This document shows positions 10,501 through 18,602 of a stretch of DNA of 64,000 nucleotides, one piece after another (the stretch's first letter is position 1; the number at the start of each line of letters is the position of its first letter). The notes beneath the pieces are model-generated. The model was not told the DNA's origin, ran no database searches, and saw only the letters and a program-made list of their open reading frames with translations. The position numbers and the translations under genes were made by a program. The DNA is from GCA-2683825 sp965662355 (GTDB lineage Bacteria; Planctomycetota; UBA1135; GCA-002686595), in the NCBI GenBank assembly GCA_965662355.1, contig CBFIHP010000011.1, positions 62,001-126,000 on the forward strand, given 5' to 3'.

Positions 10501-13500
10501 GCAGGCGGAACGCTGATCCGCATCGAAGGCTCTGGATTCCGGCCGGACCAGGCCGACCGAACGAGCCTATTGATCGGCGCAAAAGCGGCTCTGCAGGTCG
10601 TCATTCTCGACGAGGAGACGATCGAATGCCGCATCCCTGCCGGCACACCGAACACACAGGTTCCCATCGAGATTCGCAGCCCAGCAGGCTATGCGCTGAG
10701 CCTGGCGGGCTGGCGCTATCGAGCACTCCCCACGATCGACCTCGTCAGCCCCAATACCGGCCCTCTCCCCGGGGGCGATCGCATCACCCTCGAGGGCCAG
10801 GGCTTCCTGTTCGAAGAAGCTGGCACCAACGTGATTCTCTTCGGGTCCACGCCCGCGAGTGAACTTCAGTTGATCAGCGACAATCGCATCGTGTGCACGA
10901 ACCCTGCTGGGCCTTCGGGCCGTCCCATCGACATCACGATCCGCAACGCCAATGGCGAAAGCACGCTCGTCGGGGGGTTCGAGTACACCGCGCCGAAGCC
11001 ACAATTCACTTCCCTGTCTCCCCAGGCGGGCAGCGCGCTGGGTGGCGTTTCCGTCATGCTTACTGGCAAGGGCTTCACGAAGCGGGGCGCGGGCGAGCTT
11101 GCGGTGTTCTTCGGAAGTGAACCGGCCAGCGACATCCAGATCCTCAACGACACGAGCGCGCTCTGCAGTGCGCCTCCGGGCTCTCCCGAGAGTGTCGTGG
11201 ACGTCACACTTGGCAATCAGAACGGCGAGGCCCTGCTCGAAGGGGCCTTCCGCTATCACGCAGCCCCCAAGCTGGTGAGCCTATCACCGCCGACCGGAAG
11301 GGCTTCCGGCGGCACGCTGATCACACTGCTCGGAAGCGGGTTCGTTCTCGATGGAGCCGGCGCGAATGTCGTCGAACTCGATGGTGTCGCCCTGGCCAAC
11401 GTCGTCATCCTGGACGACACGCAGCTCAGCTTCACCACTCCGGCGGGCACCCCCGGCGGGGCACTGGACGTGCGCCTTTCGAACGCCAATGGAGAAGCGC
11501 TGCTGCCCGGGGCCTTCACGTACTTCGCTCCGGCACCTACGTTGAGCCATGTCGAGCCCCCCAGCGTTTCGAGCCTGCAGCCCGCCGTTGTAACCGTCCA
11601 CGGAAGCGGGTTCGAGCGCTACGGGGCGAGCCTACCGGAGCTTTCCTTCGGTTCCCTTTCCGCCACGGCCATCGCCGTGATCGATAACACGACCCTGCGG
11701 TGCACGCCGCCCATGGGCGCAGCGGGGACCACCCTCGACCTGACCCTCACGAACTCGTCCGGCTCCGCAGCCCTCGAAGGGGCCTTGCGCATCCACGCGC
11801 TGCCCACCCTCGTCGGGGCCACGCCAGAGCGCGGCAGTGCCCTCGGAGGTCTCGAGGTAGCCCTCCTCGGCAGCGGATTCGAGCGCGATGGAGCGGGCGC
11901 GAACAGCGTGTTGTTCGATGGCCAGGTCGCCACGAACATCGCGGTCCTCTCCGACACCGAGATCACCTGCAATCTCCCGCCCGGAGCCGCGGGGACCACG
12001 GTCGCCATCGAGCTCCGCAACGCCAATGGATCAGGCACCCTCTCCGACGCCTTCAGCTTCAACCCCGAACCCACGCTCACTTCCATCACCCCCAGCTTCG
12101 GTCCGCTGGAGGGACGCACACGGGTCACCCTGCGGGGGCTCGATCTGGCCTCGAATCTTCCCGGCACGGCGACGATTCTCTTTGGGGGGCTCAAGGCCCG
12201 AAACCTACAGGTCGTGGACGAGTCCACCATGGAATGCGACACGCCTGATGGTAAAGGCCTGGTCGATGTGGAATTCAACAACGTGAACGGCTCCACGCGA
12301 CTCGAAGCAGCGTTCCTTTTCGGCCGCCCGCCACCCACCCTCAGCGCTCTGACTCCCAGCTCGGGCGCGGGTAGTGGTGGAACGCTCGTGACTCTCACGG
12401 GCTCGGGCTTCGCCGCTGACTCGAACCTCAGCCTGCGCTTCGGTGCGAACGTGAGTCCCAGCGTGACGATTCTCGACGAAAATACGCTCGAGTGCATCAC
12501 GCCCAGTGGCCCCATGGGGAGCATCGACGTCCTGCTAACCAACGACTTCGGTAGCGCGGCTCTCAGCGGTGCCTACACCTTCCTGGGCCTGGCCCCGACG
12601 ATCTCATCGCTCCAGCCAAGGAAAGGCCCGGCAAATGGCGGCACGACCGTCACGCTCCTCGGCACCGGATTCGCCGGTCCCGTGGGCGGCGCCCCCGAGA
12701 TCTACTTCGGTTCCGTAGCGGCGACGCAGGTCGTGCTTCATAGCTCCACGCGGATGATCTGCACCACCCCAGCCGGCGCCCCCAACTCAAACACGAACGT
12801 GACGGTCCAGAACGAGAACGGAAGCACGGTCTTCCTGCGTGCGTACCGCTACACCGCCCAGCAGGAAGTGACCACTCTCACACCACCGCGCGGCCCTGCA
12901 CGCGGGGAACAGCCGACGATACTGAGCGGCAGTGGGTTCGAGCTGGACCAGGACGTCGAGGTACTCTTCGATGCTGAGCCAGCGAGCGATGTGCGCATCC
13001 TCGACACCAACCGTATCGCCCTTCGCACGCCCGTGGGCTCCACGGGCAACACCGCTCGCGTGCGGTTCTTCGTCGACGGACACGAAGTGGGCGAGCTGCC
13101 CTATCGCTACGACCCCTCGGTTCGCGACCTGAATGCGGACGGCGTCGAAGACTGGATCGGGCCCCACGCGGATGGCGGAGAGCTGCATGTACGATTCGGC
13201 GGGCATGCTGCTTCTTTCGCCCGCGTCGGTGGCACACAGCGAAACGAGCTCGGGCACGCCTTCCAGGTCGGCGATCTCGACTCCGATGGCATCGTCGATC
13301 TGATCGTCGCGGCTCCGCGGGAGGGACTCGTGGCCCTGTTACCGGGCCCTCTCGATACGGGAAGCCATGCCATCACGGACGGACAACGACTCCTCCCCCT
13401 GGTCGCGCCCGAGGCCGAACTCGGAAGCGCCCTTCAACTGGTCGACCTGGATCTCGACGGACAGATGGAACTTCTCGTCGGCGCGCCGGGAGCGGCGCAG

Positions 13501-14205
13501 GTATCTGTGCTCACGAACGCTCCACTGGCAGCCAAGTCCGGCAACATCACGGCCAGCGCCCCGCGGAGTGTCATCGTCATCCAGGCCCCGCCAATCGATG
13601 TGGCTTTCGGTGCAAGCCTCCTGGCCATGGACGTCGACGAGGATGGTTGGAGCGAGTGGTTCGCATCCGCACCCAAGAGCGAACGCGGAGGCGCGGCCGC
13701 GGGTGCCCTCTTTGGCTACGTCCCCATGGGGTTGCCGAGGGCTGCGGACCAGGCGCTCTGGCAATGGGTCGGTGACGAAACCGGCGCTGAATTTGGAGCG
13801 CGGTTCCTCCTCGGACACTTCGACGACGCACCGGCCTCATCCCAGGGGCTGGATCTGATCGTGCTGGCTCCGGGGAGTCGCTCCCCCTCCTCGAGCGGCG
13901 GAGCGCTGGTGCTCTTCCACGAGGCCTTCGACACGGACTCGCCGTATCCCAGCGACCGGCTCGAGGCCCACGCCGCCACGTGGATGGCCCGGGTTCCACG
14001 GAACGAGCGCGACGTGCTCCTCCTGGGCAACCGCGCCCACACCTGGTGGGTGGACATGTGGAGTGGCGGTCAATACGAGCTCTCCGATGGTGCCGGGCTC
14101 GTGCCCTCCTGGCCGGGAGGCCTGGCGCGTCCCGTGGATGGCGTCGCGATCCCCTGGGAAGGCCACCCTGCGGCGGTGCCCACGCTCCCTCCCGGCGAGG
14201 AGTAA
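7516..14205 (+). CDS. Giant secreted protein: PKD + metallo-beta-lactamase-fold + 17 IPT/TIG + FG-GAP
   Basis: The 2229-residue protein starts at an ATG with AAGGAA six bases upstream and has a signal peptide ending near ASAQ (residue 26). A PKD domain with the motif WKFGDG lies at about residues 38-115. A metallo-beta-lactamase-like domain follows (about 125-360), with HGHPDH at 232-237 and a downstream GHTPGS whose His is residue 309; these match the HxHxDH and third metal-ligand motifs of the fold, so hydrolase activity is plausible. Seventeen IPT/TIG repeats come next, then about five FG-GAP-like repeats (for example DLDSDGIVDLIVAAP). The repeats resemble those of the upstream gene, so the pair probably arose by duplication, with the PKD-hydrolase head found only here. 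The substrate is unknown. A G8 run (7566-7573) lies in the signal-peptide codons. Confidence 0.92.
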   Translation: MSPRLLRSCSAWFLALVGGAAGASAQSTQPQPGRSGAVPIPLFSSEPRVGAAPLTVRFTDMSRGDISTWHWKFGDGSTSLQQNPVHVYQSMGTYSVALTTAGRAGTKTLRKDSLIQVGSCGSGNARLNSVLPLEIEADFIPINGDDTLGFYCVYSGKRSGMLSDMPVNNVGIFLFDLGGSDVLVFGSGYGDVPGPEGALYNAEHDARQMDEVLQWCMGKKPSTTKLRFVAPHGHPDHLNPPIVREIERLGYGVTDIYFHEADSHLVDLLNWSQSDRKRFRLLSGNICGEELLSFDSPLGRIWFYLRPGHTPGSIDLVLDALGDTENRVVVLGSLSNQACMPPEGVRETIAAHGNVMLDAIAPLLGDVSPQRGSAMGGALITLSGSNFLAARAGDPMVSFDGTAVSAKVIDDSTIVCESPPGAPAQTVAVRLTNNNGSFERPAAFTYHPLPLLSNLEPENGSVLGGTRVTLEGSGFMLFQAGETSVTFGGSRATDLLLLDDNTLSCKTPLGSPSTTVAVRLSNRNGSSTLPAAFSFNGTLAALSVLPAEGSPIGGTLVSVRGSGFLNGAKGAPQVTFDGKPASDVEVLDDLQLRCTTPPGIGGAAVAVQVRNQNGITRLLEAFHYYPNPRVDSVTPDLGPHTGGTDVAINGQGFVELAAGSAQVHFDGLAATDVRVLNDTRLRCTAPPGKAGAQVLVSVSNANGTGSREGAFRYEPVLIATSFLPASGSAIGGTQVSIEGEGFQVEAGTTSVLFGGLPATSIQVHNDTQLTCIAPGGIPGSQVGITLQNELGTSNFPLAFRFHALPVLIGLAPISGPGSGGTSVLLLGEGFKHSAVTWNEVLFAEEAALDVEVVSDSFIRCRTPSGMPGSSIDVRVRNSNGEALLASAFRYNDPPKITSVDPGTAALNTPVAVTIRGSGFASTDSGTPIVRFDQRDATNVVVLSDSRITCTSPRGLLGKVDVSLENKNGLAILRNSFVIIDKPLSIRSTAPSSGIAAGGTLIRIEGSGFRPDQADRTSLLIGAKAALQVVILDEETIECRIPAGTPNTQVPIEIRSPAGYALSLAGWRYRALPTIDLVSPNTGPLPGGDRITLEGQGFLFEEAGTNVILFGSTPASELQLISDNRIVCTNPAGPSGRPIDITIRNANGESTLVGGFEYTAPKPQFTSLSPQAGSALGGVSVMLTGKGFTKRGAGELAVFFGSEPASDIQILNDTSALCSAPPGSPESVVDVTLGNQNGEALLEGAFRYHAAPKLVSLSPPTGRASGGTLITLLGSGFVLDGAGANVVELDGVALANVVILDDTQLSFTTPAGTPGGALDVRLSNANGEALLPGAFTYFAPAPTLSHVEPPSVSSLQPAVVTVHGSGFERYGASLPELSFGSLSATAIAVIDNTTLRCTPPMGAAGTTLDLTLTNSSGSAALEGALRIHALPTLVGATPERGSALGGLEVALLGSGFERDGAGANSVLFDGQVATNIAVLSDTEITCNLPPGAAGTTVAIELRNANGSGTLSDAFSFNPEPTLTSITPSFGPLEGRTRVTLRGLDLASNLPGTATILFGGLKARNLQVVDESTMECDTPDGKGLVDVEFNNVNGSTRLEAAFLFGRPPPTLSALTPSSGAGSGGTLVTLTGSGFAADSNLSLRFGANVSPSVTILDENTLECITPSGPMGSIDVLLTNDFGSAALSGAYTFLGLAPTISSLQPRKGPANGGTTVTLLGTGFAGPVGGAPEIYFGSVAATQVVLHSSTRMICTTPAGAPNSNTNVTVQNENGSTVFLRAYRYTAQQEVTTLTPPRGPARGEQPTILSGSGFELDQDVEVLFDAEPASDVRILDTNRIALRTPVGSTGNTARVRFFVDGHEVGELPYRYDPSVRDLNADGVEDWIGPHADGGELHVRFGGHAASFARVGGTQRNELGHAFQVGDLDSDGIVDLIVAAPREGLVALLPGPLDTGSHAITDGQRLLPLVAPEAELGSALQLVDLDLDGQMELLVGAPGAAQVSVLTNAPLAAKSGNITASAPRSVIVIQAPPIDVAFGASLLAMDVDEDGWSEWFASAPKSERGGAAAGALFGYVPMGLPRAADQALWQWVGDETGAEFGARFLLGHFDDAPASSQGLDLIVLAPGSRSPSSSGGALVLFHEAFDTDSPYPSDRLEAHAATWMARVPRNERDVLLLGNRAHTWWVDMWSGGQYELSDGAGLVPSWPGGLARPVDGVAIPWEGHPAAVPTLPPGEE
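8590..13110 (+). repeat. Tandem array of 17 IPT/TIG protein repeats
   Basis: Seventeen Ig-like repeats of about 85-90 codons lie between the metallo-hydrolase domain and the FG-GAP region. They follow the same consensus as the array in the preceding gene (GGT.V.L.GSGF, then D.T..C.TP.G, then N.NG). Some units have lost the GG motif, for example the one beginning near 10195 and the one near 11540. Confidence 0.82.
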
Positions 14206-14218
14206 GTCGAAGCCAGCC

Positions 14219-14253
14219 ATCCGGGGACGGCGAAGCCCGGATCCGTATTTTTT
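14219..14253 (+). terminator. Candidate rho-independent terminator of the giant-protein genes
   Basis: A perfect 7-bp inverted repeat, ATCCGGG (14219-14225) and CCCGGAT (14236-14242), with a 10-base loop, is followed after five bases by a run of six T (14248-14253). It starts 14 bases past the stop codon of the PKD/metallo-hydrolase gene and is in the right orientation to end that transcript. The small offset of the T-run makes it less than ideal. Confidence 0.5.
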
Positions 14254-14459
14254 CAGGATCGGAATTTAGCGCTATTCATGGGCCAAGGAAGCGCCCTGAG
14301 GGGTGCGCTGGGGGTGTTCTATTCCGTATATAAGGGGCCACACCTGAGGACCTTGCAACTTCGTGGAGGATCCCCTGGAAGTGGGCCGGCCCGTCCCTAT
14401 AGTCCCCCCGAAATCGGGGCGGCATTGGGACGCCCTCTCCCAGCCAGGAGGATGAGATC

Positions 14460-16832
14460 ATGACTCGCGCATCGCAACTAGACGCCACCTTCGTAGCTCG
14501 TCATGCCAATCGAACGGGAAGCGCTTCCCACAGTACAACCAGAAGCCCGCTGGCAGCCCGCGCTCGTGCCGTTGGCCTTGTGCTCGGTGCCCTCGCTGGC
14601 CTCGTCGATATCGTCTTCGCGGGTACCGCCAGGGAGGTCCCGCCGCCTTTCGAAGACCAGTATCTGCTGACGACTTCGCGTTTCACGGACAGCTCGACCC
14701 GCGAGCTTCCCAACGGAATCGTCCTCATCGATCCGGAGCTGGGGCTCTACAAGACCCTCGCCCAGCTGGAAGGCGTGCGCCTGGGTGGCGCGCTCGTGCA
14801 GCCCGATGGCACGGTACTCCTCGTCGATCGCGGCGACTTTCCGCGGCCCGGTCGCATCCTGAAGTACGACCCGCAATCGGGCACGGTCGAGATCTATGCC
14901 GAGGGTGGTTTCCTGGTCTCTCCGACACGCATGCTGCAACTGCCCACCGCTCAGCTCGTGGTCGCGGACGAAGGCTCGCCCCTCGGCACCGGCGCTTTGA
15001 TCATCGTCGATCCCATGGAGCGTACCGAGAAGATACTCTCCTTCGAGGGACACCTCACGCCTCCCCAGGACCTGGTCCTGGGGAGGGATGGGCGGATCTA
15101 TGTCCTCGGTACGAACATTGTCGCCGTCGACGCCCAGAGTGGTGCGCAAGAGCTCTTGCCCGTCGCGGGACATTGGGACAAAGGCATGGCGATCGATCTC
15201 GATGCTGACGGCAACCTCCTGGTGATGGGGCGCGACGGGGGCCTCACCAGGGTCATCCGCGTCGACCCCCAGAGCGGCGCAGGCGAGCATGTCTTCTCCC
15301 TGCCCGAGCGCATGCGTGATGTGCATGCCGAAACCGCGGGAAGCTTCGTCTACGGACAGGCGGGTCCGGCGGTGTTCGCCGTGGCACGCAAGTACCCGAC
15401 CGGACTACCGGAATTCATCGCCACGGGCACGCTGATGCACGGCATTCGCTCGATCGACGCCTTCGATGGCATCGACCTGAACGTCGGCGCCGCGGCGCAG
15501 CCCGCACCGGCATTGATCCCGGTGCCGCAGAAGACGCGCTCGGGCTTTCAGGTACCGCCCCTGCCCAGGCTTCCGGCCATTTCGATTCTCGCGAACAAGG
15601 ACACGGTGACGATCCTGAACGGGCCGGGTCCCCAGGACGACGAGGTACTGGACGCCGGTCGTTACCCCTTGATCACCGCCCTCAAGGCCGCGGAGCCTGG
15701 CTCCGATCCGGTGATCGGCATCGAAGGTGATGTCCCCGGTGATACGATGAGCATCGGCGGCGGAGATTCCGACTACAAGGCCTACGTCGCTCACTGGGGC
15801 CCGGTTCCGATGCGCTTCGCGGTCATCGGTGTCACCGAGGACGCCCGCATCCGCGAGTTCGGTCTGCACGATCGCATGAACGACGGCACCAAGAACGGTG
15901 GTGTCAGCGATGCCTGGTTCGCCAACCTGACGATCGAAGCGCGCAACTCCGCGGCGGTCATGATCCCCAAGTTCCACCGCTTCGGCCGCCTGCGTTTCTA
16001 TCGCTGCCACTTCGCTGCTGGCCGCGAGAATCTGAAAGCTGGCAACTACCAGGGCTATGGCTATCGCTGGGGTGTGCGCGGACACGGTCGCGGTCGCTGG
16101 GATTTCCGCTTCTGCACCTTCGATCCCGTCGAGGAACACGCCATCTACCTCGACTCCCCCCAGGGTGACTCCTACTTCCAGAATATCGAGCACCGCGGTT
16201 CCGGACGAACGGCCATCCAGATCGTCAACCGCTCGTTCGACAACCCCGGCCCCTCAGGCTTCGGCACCCTGCTCTTCGAAAACGTGCAGATCAACCGACT
16301 CTGGGGTGATGGAGGCTCGGGCATCACGGTCGCCGGGCACCTGGGGGACGTGGTCTTCCGCAACATCCAGGTGAGTGAGGACCCCGAGATCAAACGTTCC
16401 CATGGCGCCATCGCCGTCTGGACGGACAACTCGCGCGAAAAGGGCACCTATCTCTACACGGGTGCCGACGGAAACCTCTACTCGTGCCCCTCGGTGACGA
16501 TCGAGTCCCTCGTTGTCGACCTGCCCAATTCCGATCGCTCCCACGTGGCGATCTCCGGCGTGGAAAACGTCTACATCGAGAGCTTCAACATCCGCGGCAA
16601 CGATAACGCCCTGGTGTTCAATTCGCCGTACGGCACCCCCACGATCAAGGGCCCGGCCTTCGTGGACGGCAAGCGCGTCGAGCTAGACAGCATTCCCATC
16701 GTCAACGGAAAAATGCACTTCGACCCCTGCCCCCTATCCCAATACCCCGGATTCGGTGGCCGCACGAAGGTTGTCATCGGCGACGAGGCGCTTAGCGACG
16801 CTGCCATGGACAAGCGATGGTGTAACGAGTAG
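14460..16832 (+). CDS. Exported beta-propeller / right-handed beta-helix protein
   Basis: The 790-residue protein has a clear start: ATG with AGGAGG at 14446-14451, eight bases upstream. A long basic N-terminus precedes a hydrophobic segment (about 37-55), fitting an atypical signal peptide or anchor. Residues about 60-330 contain short repeats of the type GGALVQPDGTVLLVDRG and DLVLGRDGRIYVLG, typical of NHL/SMP-30-like propellers. Residues about 390-760 are rich in N, G and aromatic residues with short strands (for example FENVQINRLWGDGGSGITV), typical of a right-handed parallel beta-helix such as polysaccharide-binding or lyase folds. No catalytic motif could be assigned. It stands alone between a probable terminator and the nucleoside phosphorylase gene. 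A carbohydrate-related extracellular role is inference only. Confidence 0.85.
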   Translation: MTRASQLDATFVARHANRTGSASHSTTRSPLAARARAVGLVLGALAGLVDIVFAGTAREVPPPFEDQYLLTTSRFTDSSTRELPNGIVLIDPELGLYKTLAQLEGVRLGGALVQPDGTVLLVDRGDFPRPGRILKYDPQSGTVEIYAEGGFLVSPTRMLQLPTAQLVVADEGSPLGTGALIIVDPMERTEKILSFEGHLTPPQDLVLGRDGRIYVLGTNIVAVDAQSGAQELLPVAGHWDKGMAIDLDADGNLLVMGRDGGLTRVIRVDPQSGAGEHVFSLPERMRDVHAETAGSFVYGQAGPAVFAVARKYPTGLPEFIATGTLMHGIRSIDAFDGIDLNVGAAAQPAPALIPVPQKTRSGFQVPPLPRLPAISILANKDTVTILNGPGPQDDEVLDAGRYPLITALKAAEPGSDPVIGIEGDVPGDTMSIGGGDSDYKAYVAHWGPVPMRFAVIGVTEDARIREFGLHDRMNDGTKNGGVSDAWFANLTIEARNSAAVMIPKFHRFGRLRFYRCHFAAGRENLKAGNYQGYGYRWGVRGHGRGRWDFRFCTFDPVEEHAIYLDSPQGDSYFQNIEHRGSGRTAIQIVNRSFDNPGPSGFGTLLFENVQINRLWGDGGSGITVAGHLGDVVFRNIQVSEDPEIKRSHGAIAVWTDNSREKGTYLYTGADGNLYSCPSVTIESLVVDLPNSDRSHVAISGVENVYIESFNIRGNDNALVFNSPYGTPTIKGPAFVDGKRVELDSIPIVNGKMHFDPCPLSQYPGFGGRTKVVIGDEALSDAAMDKRWCNE

Positions 16833-16886
16833 CGAGACGTTCGGCCTCGTGACGCGCTTCCCGCCATGCCCAAGGAGGCCAAGAAT

Positions 16887-16915
16887 TCCCTCATTTGTGA
16901 GGGAGATCGTTCTCC
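16887..16915 (+). promoter_or_regulatory. Two overlapping, mutually exclusive hairpins upstream of nucleoside phosphorylase
   Basis: TCCCTCATTTGTGAGGGA (16887-16904) forms a 7-bp stem with a TTTG loop. GGAGATCGTTCTCC (16902-16915) forms a 5-bp stem with a TCGT loop and reuses the last three bases of the first. Both lie 34-62 bases before the ATG. Neither is followed by a T-run, so a simple terminator is unlikely. Whether they are transcribed is unknown. Confidence 0.35.
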
Positions 16916-16948
16916 TGACAACGAGAGCGGATCTACACTGCTCGGCCG

Positions 16949-17728
16949 ATGGGATTCGTACCCAGCCACATTCGCGCCGAGAAGAAAGACATCGACACGC
17001 CCCAGAAGGGCGGGCGCATCTTTCTCATGCCCGGCTCGCCCGCTCGGGCGAAGCGTATCGCGGATAGCTTCCTCGATCACCGCTGCGTGGAAAGCCCGCG
17101 GGGCCACGATGTACACACGGGTTTCTTCGAACGGGACGGTCGTCGCGTGGATCTCGGATGCGTGTCCTCGGGGATGGGTTGTCCCAGCCTGGGGATCATT
17201 GCACGCGAGCTGATCGCGCTGGATGTGGGCTGCATCATCCGCGTGGGATCCGCCGGTTCCCTGCAGGAGCAGATTCGTGGCGGTCACGTCGTTGTTGCCA
17301 CCGGAGCCGTGCGGGATGAGGGTGCTTCCGACGCCTATGCCCCCCGCGAGTTCCCCGCCCTTGCAAGCAGCGTCCCGACGCGTGCCCTCGAGGCCGCCGC
17401 GAAGACCCTGTTGCCGGAAGGCTCGTTCCATGCGGGCGTCGTGCATTCCAAAGACTCGCTCTATGGCCGTGAGTTCGGCGACGGTCCCCTGGCCGAGGAG
17501 AACGAGCGCTACCTGCAACAACTCGCGGCCCTGGGAGTCGTGGCTTCCGAAATGGAAGCCTCGCACCTCTTCGTCCTGGGCCACGTCCACAGGATCGACG
17601 CCGCCTGCGTGTTGGGTATTCTCGGCGGACCGCACATCGATTCGACCGAGCAGGAACGCTCGCTGGCCGAAACGCGCTCCGTGGAGGTAGCCCTCGAAGG
17701 AGCCTTGCGGTTGGTCCACGGTGAGTGA
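16949..17728 (+). CDS. Nucleoside phosphorylase (uridine/purine phosphorylase superfamily)
   Basis: The 259-residue protein matches the length and motif order of the PNP_UDP_1 family, which splits nucleosides with phosphate into a base and ribose-1-phosphate in the cytosol. Visible motifs are LMPGSPARAKRIA near the N-terminus (phosphate-binding Gly-Asp/Ser-Pro region of the Udp type), GMGCPS, IIRVGSAGSLQEQI (the core Gly-rich signature) and ASEMEAS (nucleoside-binding Met-Glu). It looks closer to uridine phosphorylase than to DeoD, but substrate choice cannot be read from sequence. No Shine-Dalgarno is visible before the ATG; a TACACT -10-like hexamer lies at 16934-16939, so the message could be leaderless. 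The end overlaps the next gene by eight bases, showing translational coupling. Confidence 0.9.
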   Translation: MGFVPSHIRAEKKDIDTPQKGGRIFLMPGSPARAKRIADSFLDHRCVESPRGHDVHTGFFERDGRRVDLGCVSSGMGCPSLGIIARELIALDVGCIIRVGSAGSLQEQIRGGHVVVATGAVRDEGASDAYAPREFPALASSVPTRALEAAAKTLLPEGSFHAGVVHSKDSLYGREFGDGPLAEENERYLQQLAALGVVASEMEASHLFVLGHVHRIDAACVLGILGGPHIDSTEQERSLAETRSVEVALEGALRLVHGE

Positions 17729-18602
17729 TGACTCGGTGGTCTTCTACGCCGTCGAGAACACGGGCCCGGTCGAGCTGCGGCTCCCCACCGCTGCGATGGA
17801 GGCACATGGCAGCGATCCCTATGACGCCGTAGAACTCGGTGTCTACTCCCGGCTGCGCTCCTATCCCGGCGTGCGCTTCTTCGGCTTGCAAGAGCACCTC
17901 GACCGAACGGATCAGTCCCAACGCTTGCTTGGCATCGTTCACAAGCTCGATCACGAGCGGCTGCGCCGCGCCATCCAGGAGGTGACCGCCGCCTCGAAGC
18001 ACGAGTCCACTTTCGTGCGCTTCGATCTGCTTTCGAGCCCAGCTGTGGCGCTTGGAACACAGAGTCCGGTGCTGATCTCCGTGGCCCCGTTCGTGTCGGT
18101 CCCGCAGGCGTATGTCGCCGAAGGCGTGGGGGTCGCGTTCTCCGACCTCGTGCGCAAGGATCCCCTGGCCAAGCGAGCCATCTTCGTGCGCGAACGTGGC
18201 GGCTATTCGAGCGGAGGCCAGGACGCCTATGAGCGCCTGCTTCGAAGCCCCAAGGGCGATCTCCTCGAGGGTTCCAGCTCGAACTTCTTCGGCATCCTCG
18301 ACGGCGCCCTGCGCATGGCTCCGGAAGGCGTGTTGCAAGGCGTGACGCAGCGCTTCTGCGTGCGACTCGCCCACGAGCTGGTAATGCCCGTCCAGGAACG
18401 CCCCATCCATACGCAGGAACTGTCCCGCCTGGATGAGGCCTTTCTCACCTCTTCGAGCCGCGGCGTCGTCCCGATCGTGTGTATCGAGGGCCAGGACATC
18501 GGACGGGGTGTCCCCGGCCCCTGGACTCTGAAACTACACGACGCCTATGCCGCTTTGGCCGAGCGAAACGCTCGAGCCGCCTGGCCGCTCCAGGGTCCGT
18601 AG
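17721..18602 (+). CDS. PLP-dependent class IV aminotransferase (BCAT / D-amino-acid transaminase / ADC lyase fold)
   Basis: The 293-residue protein starts with GTG inside the end of the nucleoside phosphorylase gene. The ATG at 17728 is in another frame and is not used. Fold-type IV marks are present: ELGVYSRLRSYPG near residue 40, a Lys in DPLAKRAIF (probable PLP Schiff-base Lys), the phosphate-loop motif EGSSSNFFG, and DEAFLTSSSRGVVPI near the C-terminus. The family covers branched-chain transaminase, D-alanine transaminase and aminodeoxychorismate lyase. The spacing around the Lys is unusual, so I do not choose among these. Coupling to a nucleoside phosphorylase gene is not a standard arrangement, and no shared pathway is obvious. 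Confidence 0.85.
   Translation: MSDDSVVFYAVENTGPVELRLPTAAMEAHGSDPYDAVELGVYSRLRSYPGVRFFGLQEHLDRTDQSQRLLGIVHKLDHERLRRAIQEVTAASKHESTFVRFDLLSSPAVALGTQSPVLISVAPFVSVPQAYVAEGVGVAFSDLVRKDPLAKRAIFVRERGGYSSGGQDAYERLLRSPKGDLLEGSSSNFFGILDGALRMAPEGVLQGVTQRFCVRLAHELVMPVQERPIHTQELSRLDEAFLTSSSRGVVPIVCIEGQDIGRGVPGPWTLKLHDAYAALAERNARAAWPLQGP

Noticed and set aside
14327..14334. TATATAAG as promoter of the propeller/beta-helix gene
   Set aside because: No -35 box is found at a suitable distance; TATAGT at 14398 is an equally weak candidate, so no promoter is called.
17728..17730. TGATG junction as the start of the class IV aminotransferase
   Set aside because: The ATG is in a different frame; the frame with the enzyme motifs begins at GTG 17721.
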